64,000 nt of DNA from Entoloma clypeatum (GCA_963565915.1 OY751494.1:3410001-3474000), one strand, 5' to 3'. Shown: positions 8,531 to 20,257, numbered from the stretch's first letter. Numbers and translations: made by a program. The notes: generated from the sequence alone by a model not told the origin.

Positions 8531-11500
8531 TTGTCCCCTACGGATGAATGCTTAATTCCCTGTTGCGATAAATCAGATAACTTAACTAGGCAAACGGACT
8601 CTATGGGGGAACCATCTTTTATTCGATCCGCTTCTTTGGAAAAGGAGCTTATGATGAAAATCACACTGGAAACGCTGCAGGACAAACGCACATTTGATGT
8701 TGAAGCATTATTAGACTCAGGGGCAACAGGGATGTTCATAGATCTGGACTTTGCCAAAAAAAACAACATTAAATTAAGGGAACTACCTTTCCCCATTCGG
8801 GTCTACAACGTTGATGGCACGCTTAACCAAGGAGGTTCGATCACGCACGAAGCAGTCATGGCTATGCGGTATAAAGGACACATGGAGATAGCAGTGTTTG
8901 AAGCATGCAACCTAGGAAAAGCTAAAATTATTGTTGGACATACTTGGCTGAAACGTCATAATCCAGAAATTGATTGGGAAAAAGCGGAAATTATATTATC
9001 AAGATGTCCAGAAGAATGTGGCATGCGTCGAACACGTTACTTAAATAAAACTGCAAGGACCAGATGGGGAGGAAGGATGGAAGAAGTAGTAGAAGGAAAT
9101 GAGGAAGAAGTGAAGGAGGAAGTAATCCACATGCTCAGGGCAGCTAAGGGAGAACCCTCAGATGAAGTACCAGCGGAACAGGTTGTCCCCCAGAAATATC
9201 ACAAATATCTATCAGTCTTTGAAAAGAAAGCATCGGAAAGATTACCAGTCAGGAAACCATGGGATCACGCTATAGACTTAAAACCAGATTTCGTACCAAA
9301 AAAGGCCAAAGTCTATCCCCTGTCACCAGATGAAAGGAAAGAAGTATCTGAATTTGTAAACGATCAATTACGCAAAGGATATATTCGACCTACCAAGTCA
9401 CCACAAACTTCGCCAGTATTCTTTATACCCAAAAAAGATGGAAAGAAACGAATGGTACAGGATTACCGACATATTAACAGCTGGACCGTTCGCAATAATT
9501 ATCCACTTCCGTTGATTCCGGAATTGATCGATAAATTAAAGGGAAAGAAAAAGTTTACCAAAATGGACCTCAGATGGGGGTATAACAATGTACGCATCAA
9601 AGAAGGAGACGAGTGGAAAGCGGCATTTACAACCCCAGATGGAGCCTTTGAACCAACAGTTATGTTCTTCGGATTAAATAATTCCCCAAGCACGTTTCAA
9701 ACCATGATGAACGACATATTTAGAGACTTGATTGATCAAGGAGATGTAGTTATCTATATTGACGATATATTGGTAGCAACTGAAGGAGAAAAAGGACACA
9801 GTGAAATTGTGGAGGAAATTCTAAAAAGATTACGGGAAAACGACTTATTCTTAAAACCGGGAAAATGCTTCTTTGACAGAGACGAAATAGAGTTCTTAGG
9901 GTTAATTATTGGGAAAGACGGAATTCGAATGGATCCTTCAAAAGTAGACGCCATCAAACAATGGCCGAAACCAACGAAAGTCAAAGAAGTCCAGTCGTTT
10001 CTAGGATTGGCCAATTTCTATCGAAGATTTGTCAAAGACTTCTCTAAAGTGGCAGGGCCATTACATAAATTAACAAGGAAGGAAACAATCTGGAATTGGA
10101 AAGAGGAACAGGAGGACGCATTTGATATGCTAAAAAAATTATTTACGAGAGCACCTATATTAGTATCTCCCGATCCGGATCGGGAGTTGAGAGTAGAATC
10201 AGACGCATCGGACTTTGCTACAGGAGCAATTCTATCTATGGAATGCGAGGATGAGAAATGGAGGCCATGTGCCTTTCTATCTAAAGGATTGAATGACATG
10301 GAACGAAATTACGATGTACACGATAAAGAAATGCTGGGCATAATTCGAGCGCTGGAAGCATGGAGACACCACCTTGAAGGAGCCAAACATGAGGTCGAGA
10401 TCTGGACCGATCATAAAAACCTCGAGTACTTCATGAAGGGACGAAAGCTTAATCGCCGACAAGCACGCTGGGCGTTGTATCTAACACGTTTCAATTTCAA
10501 ATTAATACACAAGGCTGGCACCTCAATGGGAAAGGCGGATGCTCTTTCGAGAAGGGTTGATCATAGAAAGGGGGTGGAAAATGACAACGAAGACGTAACA
10601 TTATTAAAACCCGAATACTTCCACTTGCGAGCAATGGATCGAGGCCACATACTTATTGATGGACAAGAAAGTAAACTATTAAAACGCATCAGGGATGCCA
10701 AGGAGTTTGATGAACAAGTGTTGAAAGCAGTGGAAGAGTTAAAAAAGACAAATACCAAAACATTGCGCGCAGATGAATGGCACGAAGAGCAGGGACTCTG
10801 GTTACATTGAGGAAAGGTTTATGTTCCAAAAAGTCAGGAACTCAGGGAGGAAATAATTAAATTACACCACGACAACCCAGTGGCAGGACACCCAGGGCAG
10901 TGGAAGACCCTGGAATTGGTTACACATAATTATTGGTGGCCTAATATTACAAACATGGTCAAAGCATACGTCGAGGGCTGCGACAGATGTCAACGATCAA
11001 AAAACATGCCTCAACCGCTAGCCGGTAAATTAAAAGCAAACACAGAACATGCAGGACCATGGAAACATGTTACAGCAGATTTTATTGTAGGACTTCCAGA
11101 AGCTCAGGGGTACAACGCAGTATTAGTTGTGGCTTGCAGATCGACAAAGCAATCACACTTTATTAAAACACGCGATGAAGTCTCAGCAGAAGGATTAGCT
11201 AAACTATATCGGGACGAAGTCTGGAAACTTCATGGATTGCCGGAATCGTTAACGTCAGACCGAGGACCACAATTTGCGGCAATATTTATGAAGGAACTAA
11301 ATAAAATATTGGGGATCACAACTAAATTATCAACAGCGTACCATCCGCAAACAGACGGACAGACAGAACGCATCAACCAGGAGTTGGAGCAATATCTAAG
11401 ATCATTTATTTCCCATCGGCAAACAGATTGGCCCGAATGGATGGCAACCGCGGAGTTCACCTATAATAATAAAATTCACACGGCAACTCAGTTTTCACCG

Positions 11501-12220
11501 TTCTATGTAAATTATGGGTTTAACCCTAGGATGGGCGTAGAACCTCGGAGGGCAGAAAAGTCAGAACCGGCAAAAGAATTCGCAGAGCGAATGAAGAAGA
11601 TTCATGAGGAGGCAGAAGCAGCGCTAGTAAAAGCACGAGAAGAGATGGAACGTTATGCGAACCTGAAACGGGGTGATGCACCAGTTTACAAAGTTGGCGA
11701 CAAAGTTTGGTTATCGACTAAAGACCTAAAGTTGAACCGACCCTTAAAGAAACTTGCCGAACAATGGATTGGACCCTATACCATAACCCAAATCATTTCG
11801 TCACATGCTGTAGAACTTAAATTACCAAAAACTTGGAAAATCCACCCGGTCATCAATGTATCACGGGTCCGATTATTTAAAGAACCACTATTTATATCAC
11901 AAAGGGTGCAGGCACCAAACCTGATAGTTATCAATGGCGAAGAGGAGTACGATGTCGCTAAAGTTATTGACTCAAGGTTGAAGAGAGGGAAGCTGGAATA
12001 TTTAGTGCAATGGGAAGGTCTGACTCAGGACCACAACACATGGGAACCCGAGGATCACCTAGAACATGCCAAGGAAGCGGTAGAGGACTTCTTCAAATTA
12101 AACCCGAATGCACCCCGGCGCTTACGCGCAAACATCTTTGAAGGATTGGAATTTAAACCATATGAGAATTTCACAGACACCCCGGACGACATCATATCTC
12201 GCCTGGAAGTTGAGATCTAG
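8531..12220 (+). pseudogene. pol: G2 Pol: protease, RT, RNase H, integrase, chromodomain (one nonsense codon)
   Basis: One frame of about 1230 codons interrupted only by TGA at 10808-10810. Order: aspartic protease (LLDSGATGMFID near 8709), reverse transcriptase with YIDD near 9759, RNase H (ESDASDF near 10198; TDHKNLEYF near 10408), H2C2 zinc module, integrase core with Asp in ADFIVG (about 11077), Asp in TSDRGPQF (about 11254) and Glu in DGQTERINQ (about 11362), GPY module, and chromodomain (EEEYDVAKVIDSR, LEYLVQWEGL, NTWEPEDHL) near 11943-12070. The stop lies between RNase H and integrase and looks like a CGA to TGA change. First ATG in frame is 8603. Confidence 0.9.
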
Positions 12221-12231
12221 AAAGGGGGTAA
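12221..12231 (+). other. G2 polypurine tract
   Basis: AAAGGGGGTAA directly before the 3' LTR; primes plus-strand DNA synthesis in this family. It directly follows the pol stop codon. Confidence 0.7.
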
Positions 12232-12520
12232 TGTTATGATCGTATTTTCACTTTTCACTTTATCTTATCTTATCTCGATCTTATCTTATCTACATCATAT
12301 CATACATGAGGACATCTTATCATTATCGCGCAGCATGACGCTGCCACAATGCAGCCTCATGGAATTTACATATATAAGTAGGGTACTTTCACTTGTATTC
12401 GATAGCTTGTTCTCTTGAGATTCCCGCTGGGTCTCTTGGCAATACAGTTCTCTTATCATCTTTCCACTTCGTTCCTAAGTTTGGGCTTGCGACGTCGTTT
12501 GACTTAGCGTCGCCTCAACA
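12232..12520 (+). repeat. G2 3' LTR (289 bp)
   Basis: Same ends and length as the 5' LTR, three transitions apart. Followed at 12521-12525 by AAACC, the right copy of the target duplication. Confidence 0.95.
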
Positions 12521-12525
12521 AAACC

Positions 12526-12917
12526 CAAAAAAGAAAAATAGTGAGAGTGCGGGAGACGCGCATAGCGAGGATAGGTTGACTGTGAGTGAGTGAGTTGAAG
12601 TGGGCGGAAGGGAGGCATCCATCAAAGATTATCATGGCTCGAGGATGGCCACTCACCGGAATCAACTGCTATAGCCATTCTTAAATAACATCACGATGGA
12701 CACATTGGCAGATAAACCGGATGAGCCCCACTCACAAATGTCGCACAGGAAGGTAGGTGGTGGGCGAAGGGATAGAAGTTCTTGTTTAAGGGCAGTTTGC
12801 TGCGACTATTTAAGGCTGCATGGCGGATTTGGTGATTGCCTTTTTGAAGTGCTTATTTTACCTCCATATCCCGACTTCTGCAGACCTGTGCCCAAAACTT
12901 TCCCTTAGACGTGAAAT
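12526..12917. other. Spacer between G2 and C1
   Basis: Nearly 400 bp without a recognisable gene. Read on the minus strand it may hold debris of the host gene that C1 split (see 17521-19129), but I could not find a clear exon. A GAGTGAGTGAG microrepeat is near 12583. Confidence 0.35.
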
Positions 12918-13166
12918 TGTTGGGAACCGCCGTTGCGGTGTAGTCGCCCATTTCAGTAAATGCACCAGCCCGGCGATTACTCCTTCCGATTATATACTTA
13001 TATGCAACCATTTCTACATACACAGCTCGTTACCTACATCGCCTTACGTTCCTTTAGTTATACTCCACTTTCATTGGTCTCTAAGATACAGTTTCTGCTT
13101 AGTCTTAGTATATAAGATGTACTTATCTATCGAATAGATAAGTTTTCTCCATCTACATTCTCAACA
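12918..13166 (+). repeat. C1 5' LTR (249 bp)
   Basis: Starts TGTTGGGAACC and ends TTCTCAACA. The right end is fixed by the primer site that follows directly. The left end is inferred from the TGTTG/CAACA inverted termini. Confidence 0.65.
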
Positions 13167-13178
13167 GGTTATGGGCCC
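13167..13178 (+). other. C1 primer-binding site (half-tRNA iMet type)
   Basis: GGTTATGGGCCC immediately after the LTR. It is complementary to the anticodon loop of eukaryotic initiator tRNA-Met (GGGCCCAUAACC), as in Drosophila copia, which primes with an internal tRNA fragment. Confidence 0.75.
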
Positions 13179-13266
13179 TGGCCGTAACTAATTAATCCTT
13201 ACTCAAATCCAACTCAAATCGCCTCAAAATCCTCAAAACTCGACCCACATATGACCCGCCGCCACT

Positions 13267-16200
13267 ATGCCGAACGAAACGACTTATACATCTGGTTCTT
13301 ACCGAATCGAGATGCTGAACGGCTCCAACTGGATGCCGTGGAAGCATCACATGCTTGCCATTTTCCGGGACCTCGGACTTGGAGGTTATGTTGCGAAAGA
13401 AGCTGCCTTACCAAAGGCGAAGGACCCAAATGCGCCGACCTCAGAAGAAGTTACAACAACCCAGAAATGGAAGGACGGTGATGCAAAGGCATGCACTTGG
13501 ATTGAACTCGCCGTAGGAGATGCAGAGATGGTGCATTTGAGCAGGGCGGAGACTGCGAAGGAAATGTGGGATCAGTTATGTTTGGTGAAGGAGTCGAAGG
13601 GGAGGATTGGAGTCCTGGCGACGCGACGCACCTTGTACAGGATGCAGGCCGAAGAAGAAAACTTCGATATGGTCACACATGTCTCAAAACTGCGCCGGCT
13701 GCAGAAGGAACTTCATCTAATGGAAAACAAGGTTAGCGATGAAGATTTTGTGATGATACTCATTACCTCGTTGCCCGAAAGCTGGGACCTGTACATGTCA
13801 TCCTACCTGGGAGCAAGTGGCAACAAACCGACCATCAAATCTCACGAACTTATTGCGATACTATATGAAGAATCAAACCGGCGAAAAGAATGTACCTCAG
13901 GCTTCGACTCAGCATCAGGATCAGCTTTCCAGGCTCGCAATTTCTCCAAAGGAAAAGGAGGGAAGCAGGCGGGCGAAAAGTCGGACAAGGAGTGCTACAA
14001 TTGCCACAAGAAAGAGAAGGACCGGGCGAATCAAGCCACGGAGGACCCAAACCGGCTGCTGAGTTATACAGCTTACATGGGAAAAGAGGTTGGACATAAC
14101 TTCTCAAAGTTCGATTGGCTTTACGATTCAGGGACAACTTCCCATATCTGCACGATCAAAGAAGCATTCGTTGATTATGAACCGCTTACGGATGTCGGGG
14201 TAAAGGGCATAGGAAAGGGGGAGGCAGTGGTACAAGGACGAGGGAAGGTAGTGGTGAATTTCATTGTTGATGGGCAGCCAGTTGAAAACCTGCTCCATGA
14301 TGTGCTCCACATTCCTGAAGCCGACAACTGTCTACTCTCTGCAAGCCGACTTGACGAAGCTGGGGGGCGGGGAGAGCTTGAGGGTGGGAAGTGCACCCTA
14401 TACAACAAAAACTGCAAGGTCATTGCACGAGGCAGGAAAATCGGCCGACTTTACCTTCTGAATGGACGAGCCGAACTCCATGGACCAGAACGGGCAAACC
14501 TTGCGAGAGGGAAGGAAATCAGCTGGGATGAATGGCACCGAAGGATGGGCCATATATCAATCAGTTCCCTGGAACGACTCAAACGGGAAGGACTTGTCAA
14601 TGGTCTCGAAATCGATGAATCTATGATCCCATCAAATACCTGTGAAGCCTGTATTCAAGCCAAACAGGCACATCGACCATTTCCGCAGGAGGCCAAAAAT
14701 CGAGCTGATGAGCCAGGCCAGCGCATCGTTGGCAACGTCTGGGGACCAGCTCAGATCCAGTCTATTGGAGGCTGGCAGTACTACATCTTGTTCCTGGACG
14801 ACAATACAAGACTTAGCTCCGTGTTATTCTTGAAGAACAAGGGCGAATCATTTGATCGTATCCAGGAGTATGTTGCCGTGATTGAAAGGAGGTTCAGAAA
14901 GCCTCCGATGTACATGTGTTTTGATGGGGCAAAGGAATTAGTTGGGAAGGAGGTGCAGGCATGGGCCGCGAAAAAGGGAATCACCATTGAAGTAACAGCA
15001 CCATACTCACCATCGCAAAACGGCATCGCGGAACGCTTTAATCGGACCATTTTGGAATTGGTCAGGGCAATGCTGATTGAACAAAAACTCCCAACATTCC
15101 TATGGGATGAGGCTGTGACTTATGCAGTCTATATCCGAAATCGATCACCTACACGGGCACTCAAAGGAATGATGCCATTGGAGGGGTGGACTGGGAAGAA
15201 GCCAGATGTGTCGCACATGAGGGAATTTGGGTGTGACGTCTGGATCTTGGATGAAAATAAAAACAAGTCAAAGTTGGAGCCAAAATCGAAGAAAATGATC
15301 TTTACCGGATTCGAGGACGGGCCGAAGGTGGTTCGCTACTATGACGCTACCACGCGCAAGATTAAAGTGTCGAGGAATTTTGTCTTCAACGAAAATGAAG
15401 AGCCGAAAGAGGAAGAAGTGGTGGAAGTCCCAGGTTTGACTGTCAAGGGGGAGATTACCACTCCAGCTGAAAATTCCGCCAGCCCAAACCCAGAACACTC
15501 TGACGAATCGACAACGAAAGCGACACCAACCGCTCCCGAACCAAAAGGACTGGCTAAAAAAACGACTCCGAAGGCACCAGAGCCATCCCAGGGGCCGCAG
15601 TTACGAACATGGACGCCCAATATTGATTACCGGGAAAATGAACAACCCTCAGGCGCGCCCAGCCCAACGAAGCCAGCAAACGATGCCTAAAGGACCCCCT
15701 GGACGACAGACAGTATCATCTGCTGCAAAAACCAAAGAACGATCCCACCTCGCATTCGAAACACACCCCGACGCCTTCCGTGATCTTGTCGAAAAATTCA
15801 TGGCTTTTGAGGCCGCTGAGGATGATCTACCAAAGACCATAGAAGAGGCAATGGAGGGAGGAGAAGGGGAGCAGTGGGGCGCAGCGATGGATGAAGAGCT
15901 GAAGAGGCTGAAGGAGATGGGGACATGGGAATATGTCGATCTGCCAGAGGGGAGGAAGCCAATTGGAAACAAGTGGGTCTTCACCAAAAAGAAGGACGAC
16001 ACAGGACGTACCGTTCGCTACAAGGCCCGACTTGTCGCCCAAGGATTCTCCCAGAAACCAGGCACCGACTACAGCAACACTGGCACGTTTGCCCCCGTTA
16101 TGCGATTCGAGAGCCTCCGAACGGCACTAGCTCTGGCAGCCATTAATGAATGGGACGTGCGCCAACTAGACGTCAAAACGGCCTACCTTAACGGCTACCT

Positions 16201-16555
16201 TGAGGAGGAACTCTACATGCACCAACCCACTGGATTCAACGATGGGACGGGGCGCGTTTGCTTGCTGAAGCATTCGTTGTATGGCCTGAAGCAAGCAGGA
16301 AATGTCTGGAATAAAGAATTCAATAAGGCTATGGAGGAAATTGGATACTCACGGCTGAGGTCCGATTACTGCTGCTACATGCGGCGTGAGAGAGAGGACA
16401 GAAGAGACACGACGCGATCGAGAGATAACGGAACGACAAAGTTCTCAATCATCCTTATTTGGGTTGATGACCTCGTGGCAATCACAAACAATGTCACCGA
16501 AACCGATCGCGTTGAGGCGGAACTCCGATCAAAATTCGATATCAACACCCTGAGC
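13267..16555 (+). pseudogene. C1 Gag-Pol (broken)
   Basis: The first frame (13267-15690) has a copia Gag (NGSNWMPWKHHMLAIF), a decayed zinc knuckle (CYNCHKK without the later His and Cys), protease (LYDSGTTSHICTI), the GAG-pre-integrase HHCC module, and integrase with GNVWGP, FDGAKE and NGIAERFNR. The first catalytic Asp is Asn (AAC at 14734). A frame change near 15650 leads to reverse transcriptase (NKWVFTKKKDD, YKARLVAQGFSQ, WVDDLV near 16463). RT is cut after RSKFDINTL at about 16555, where Tc1 sequence begins. No product is likely. Confidence 0.85.
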
Positions 16556-17491
16556 TCCTCATCCCTACTCCTCTTTCCACCTCCAAACTTCAGTGTTTCC
16601 TCCACCTCTCTTTCAATCAACCCCTCTCCTTTCTTTTTCCAGACCCACTGCTTCCCATCTGACCCAAATCTGTTGATTTTTGTCTCATCTGACCAAATAA
16701 CCCTCTTCCAGTCCTTTACAGTCCACTCCTTGTACTTGAGCACAAAGGCCAACCATTGCTTGTGAGTGCCAATTTGAGGTGTGGTTTTTTCTTCTTTGTT
16801 TCTGCCTTGAACTCATTTCTTTTGAGGAGATTTCTGATGGTTTGTGAGGAGACAGGGCTGGGAATGATGATATTGATGTGGTTGGTGGCATCCACAGCAT
16901 TGACAGCCTTGCCAGTTGTAATTTGTTGAATAACTGCATGATGAGCAGTAGTGGAAAGGTTGGAAGGACAACCAGCAGAAGGAGTTTGGTGATTGGGAAG
17001 GAGGTTCTGGAGCACTCTGGATACAGTAGGCTGACTGATACCCAGGCTAGATGCAATAGAGCAGGTGGAATGACCATTGGAGGCCAGAGAAAGGATGTTT
17101 TCCTTCTGAGCAGAGGAGATGGGGCACATGTTGAATTTGAAATATCCTGAGAGCATTTGGACTGCTTAAATACCTTCAGTCCAGGTCCAATCAAAGGTAG
17201 CATCACTATAGCAACTATTTGTCACTCATTGGTTGCTATAAAATCAGTGAAGCATCAGATTCTGATATTTCTGATACCCTCTCAAATAATTGATTCAATG
17301 AGTTCCTGTTTTAAACTGATCATATCTCCATGGATACTAATCAAGATTACATAAATGTTTTTTTGATGGATGGCCCTGATCGAATGCTTCCTTCCATATA
17401 CCAACACCATGGTATTATTCATATCAGATCCAAAGTTATTCAACAGATATTCAAAAGGTGTCAAACATTGAATCAATTTTTTGAGTCACTG
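16556..17491 (-). mobile_element. Truncated Tc1/mariner transposon
   Basis: Minus-strand transposase pieces. The N-terminal helix-turn-helix region (ENILSLASNGHSTCSIASSL, SQPTVSRVLQNLLP) lies at about 17156-16800 and the first catalytic Asp (RVIWSDETKINRFGSDG) near 16710. It ends at KFGGG near 16575, so the later DD[E/D] residues are missing. The outer end reads CAGTGACTCAAAAAATTG (reverse complement, ending at 17491) next to TA, the usual Tc1 terminus and target. A frameshift near 16750 also breaks it. Confidence 0.8.
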
Positions 17492-17504
17492 TACATTCTC
17501 AACA
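17492..17504 (+). repeat. Last 13 bp of the C1 3' LTR
   Basis: TACATTCTCAACA equals the last 13 bp of the 5' LTR (13154-13166). The TA at its start is also the Tc1 target dinucleotide, so Tc1 inserted into the LTR before the deletion. Confidence 0.6.
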
Positions 17505-17520
17505 GAGAAAGACTGGACAC

Positions 17521-19129
17521 TTACCTCTCATCACTCCAATCAAATTTGATAGGGCAGAGGAGACAACCAGTCAAATCATGCTGAATTCCCCAGTTATCTC
17601 TGGAGTCGGGATCCAAGAGGGGTGTGGGTGAGTATTTGTTGTTGAGCCACTTGGCAGTTGCTTCACGCAAACTGAGGATGTCATCACCGCGAGCATCGCT
17701 TGCGCCGCAGTCAAGCTGAAAACAATCAAAGCATGGCGGATATGGAACAAGAGGAGAAGTTACCGCAGCATAAAAATTCAGTAAGTCTGGTGGAGAGAGT
17801 GAGTCGATTTCGCGCACAAAGTTCGGGACCAATGTTGTAATCCTCTGGAAGGCGCCGTGGGAATGGTGGAGGCTGTGTTTAACCAATGTTAAGTGACAAA
17901 CTTCTTGTACAAGCGCGCTACTCACTCCCGCTTTCGTGCCTCCAACTCATCTGGCAACATGTCATTGGCCTCATCGAAGACTGCATCTGCACCATCCTTT
18001 CGCATGATCATGTAGTTGTCATAGTTTTCAACGACTTGGAGTGTAGTCTCAAACAGGGAGGCGACTTTGGGGATGCCGCGTCCAAGACGAGTATTCTTAC
18101 CAGCAAATCTAGAATGAGAGGGTATGGTCACCACGATATAGACATATGAATGAGAGCTCACTTTTTTCTTGGTCTTATATCAGCATTATCCCGTTCACAT
18201 TGCTCCTTCAAGGCGAGGTAGAGCCATTTGTAGGAGGGAGCCTCAGACTCTGTATCGCCCTCCACTGTTAAAGGACTGTTCATGGGCATGAATTGGAGAA
18301 GTGAGAAAGTGGTATGTTTTGAGCCTCTCCGTTGCTCTGCGCTGCTCCTTAACTGAGTCTCCAAATGTGTTGTCAGGTAACGGTGGAACACCGCACAAGC
18401 TGAATTTGTACCTTTCCATGCATGAGCTCGCCAACTGATGTCCTGTATCTCTTGTTCTATCTACCTGCCAATCAATTTTCTCTTCCTGTTCGCACCTTGT
18501 TCCCAATGTCGCCATCACATCTTTGAGATGAGCCATATGTTGCCTGGCTTGATTGAGCTCCTCAGCAAGGAGCTCAATCTGGCCATAAGTTGCTTCTGCT
18601 TCTGTCTGAGCACTTTCCACTGCTGCCCTGAGTTCGACCATTTCCTCCTCCATTTCATTAGCCTCCATCCGTAATTGATCATTTTGAAGGAGAGTCGTTG
18701 CGTAGTTGTCGAACATGGTGGCGATCTGATTCTTGATTGTCGCTATCTGGCCACGATCACTGTGGTTCGTGAGAGGAGTTTCGTGAATGAGAGAACCAGT
18801 CTGGATGTTGCTGGCGTGAGGTAAGGACACCAGGGTTTGTACTGTGTCATCTTGTTCCAGGAAATTGTGGTCATGCCATTGAAGAGAATCCATCTGTGAG
18901 TTGAGAATCGCTCCTTTGGCATAGAGACTGTTCAAATTGTGAATAGCCATGCAAAGGTTTAAATGACAGTTAATACATACTTTCCGACCATTTCCGTGGC
19001 TTTCCTCCGAGCGCTATGAGATCGGCGAGGTGGTCTTGCCACCAGTGTTTGGGATGGATCCAAAGGCTCTTCGAGAGGGTCAGAACCAGGAATGGCAGGG
19101 CTCAGTGACTGCGAAGACTTCAAATTCAT
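17521..19129 (-). pseudogene. 3'-truncated DUF6698-like host gene
   Basis: Minus-strand host gene with several short introns. Exon 1 may start at 19129 (MNLKSSQSLSPAIPG) and end at 18981; exon 2 starts at 18927. A long coiled-coil segment (about 18900-18480, many Glu, Gln and Leu) follows. Then come RLGRGIPKVASLFETTLQ (about 18090), ARGDDILSLREATAKW (about 17690) and GIQHDLTGCLLCPIKFDW (about 17570). The last block matches my recollection of basidiomycete DUF6698 proteins; function unknown. The final exon ends at a good donor (GAG then GTAAGT at 17519), and 14 bp later the intron is cut by the C1 LTR end. The 3' part is not found across C1, so I call it broken. Confidence 0.5.
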
Positions 19130-19598
19130 GGTGATGGGTGCAAAAAGTTGAGGGTGGGACGGGTCGTTGTTATGTGATGAATAGTCAGTGACTGGAATGG
19201 CAACTGGCGAAGTAAACACAAACAGTGTTTTGGCCATCTCACCCCGTATTGACAATCCTAGGCCAGGTTGTAATGGGATGAGAATAAGATTTGACCCAAA
19301 GACAAGATTGTTGAAGGTTGACGACGCCATCCAAGATGATGACACACCGACAATCTCATACAATCTTGGTGCGAGATCACAACCGATCACACCCAAATAT
19401 CCTCCCAATACAAGATTGGTACAAGTCGTGAGAAATAGAATGGTTCATCAGCTTTTCCAGGTTTTGGTGATGGAACCCTGCCACAGGGTTCACAAACTAT
19501 TGTAAGTCTCCATCGGGAAAAACCCGAATCCTTCATTTGGCTTCAGAGTGATCAACAAAGAAAATATGCACTCGGTGAACACGGTGAGCACTCAGACT
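19130..19598. other. 5' flank of the DUF6698-like gene
   Basis: The frame upstream of the chosen start stays open to 19408, so the protein may begin earlier. Near 19470-19490 lies the hairpin GAACCCTGCCACAGGGTTC, and near 19508 ATCGGGAAAAACCCGAA, a motif also present near 4893 and 5682. The right end (19594-19598, AGACT) is the left target copy of C2a. Confidence 0.45.
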
Positions 19599-19907
19599 TG
19601 TTGAAACTTTTCCCATCACGTAGATTAGATTAGATTAGATTACATCACGTGACCTTTACATATCTTCATTACATACTTGTTTGGTTGGTACAAACAGTAG
19701 TACGGTATATAAGACCAGGAAACTGTCAATATCAACAAGTTGTCTCTTGACTCTTAACCAGCTCCATCGCTCTTACCAGCCTCAACCGCTCTCACCAGCC
19801 TTACCCCTCCAAACCATGTAAGTGACCATAGCGGTATCGTAGAGTACTTCCACTGTAGCTATGTTGCTCAGTACACCTGTGGCTAGCGCCCAGGTGGAAC
19901 TTCAACA
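19599..19907 (+). repeat. C2a 5' LTR (309 bp)
   Basis: TGTTGAA at the start and TTCAACA at the end (7-bp inverted ends). Contains an ATTAG tandem run, an E-box CACGTG, TATATAA at 19706-19712, and near 19818 a strong donor-like GTAAGT. Confidence 0.95.
19706..19712 (+). promoter_or_regulatory. TATA box of C2a LTR
   Basis: TATATAA in the LTR. A transcript starting about 30 nt later would carry the donor GTAAGT at 19818 and the primer site at 19908. The same box is present in C2b. Confidence 0.6.
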
Positions 19908-20257
19908 GGTTATGGGCCCCGGATAGCAGAGGACTTGGGAAATGCTGGCAACAGCGAGTACCTGCCCACTCTACCCTGGTTGGCAAGGAACCGATCGAAA
20001 GATCTAGGTTCTGAGTCTTACTTCTTCACATATGAACCTGGGAACGTCATTACGACAAGTACCTGTCATGAGACGTCCCTAAGGGGATTGACCTAGTACA
20101 CTCTATGTGGAAACGTTGATCGCACCTTATATGTTTCTGACATATAAAGGGTTTTCCCGTGACCGCTATTCCTAAAGGGAATATGTCATAAGGAATCATT
20201 TAATTGTTTTCTTAAATCATATTCATAACACATCACTGATTGGGAACCCTTTCTTAG
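19818..20257 (+). other. Candidate leader intron of C2a (440 nt)
   Basis: Donor CAT|GTAAGT inside the LTR, branch-like CTGAT near 20234, acceptor CTTTCTTAG ending at 20257, 11 nt before the gag ATG. It would remove the tRNA primer site and the short LTR frame ATG-TAA. C2b keeps both ends (44778 and 44338). RNA evidence is lacking. Confidence 0.5.
19908..19919 (+). other. C2a primer-binding site (half-tRNA iMet type)
   Basis: GGTTATGGGCCC directly after the LTR, the same 12-mer as in C1, C2b and C3; complementary to the initiator tRNA-Met anticodon loop. Confidence 0.75.

Larger units (their letters stand above)
6335..12520 (+). mobile_element. G2: full-length Ty3/gypsy chromovirus
   Basis: Complete element of 6186 bp with two 289-bp LTRs differing at 3 sites, all T/C transitions, and flanked by the 5-bp direct repeat AAACC (6330-6334 and 12521-12525). 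It has separate gag and pol frames; pol ends in a chromodomain. A primer site at 6626-6635 is complementary to the predicted 5' end of its own transcript. The only obvious disabling change is a TGA at 10808. It is young and close to functional. Confidence 0.95.
12918..17504 (+). mobile_element. C1: degenerate Ty1/copia element interrupted by a Tc1 remnant
   Basis: 5' LTR, tRNA-type primer site, gag and pol up to the middle of reverse transcriptase, then a Tc1/mariner fragment, then 13 bp identical to the LTR end (TACATTCTCAACA, 17492-17504). The rest of RT, RNase H and most of the 3' LTR are gone. I see no matching 5-bp flanks (GAAAT on the left, GAGAA on the right), which fits later rearrangement. 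Confidence 0.75.

Noticed and set aside
19505..19525. CGGGAAAAACCCG hairpin as a bacterial-type terminator
   Set aside because: Eukaryotic context, no adjacent gene end, and the same word occurs near 4893 and 5682 as part of a repeat.
19619..19645. ATTAG tandem repeats as a telomere-like or CRISPR-like array
   Set aside because: About four short units inside the C2 LTR, found in all its copies; no spacers.
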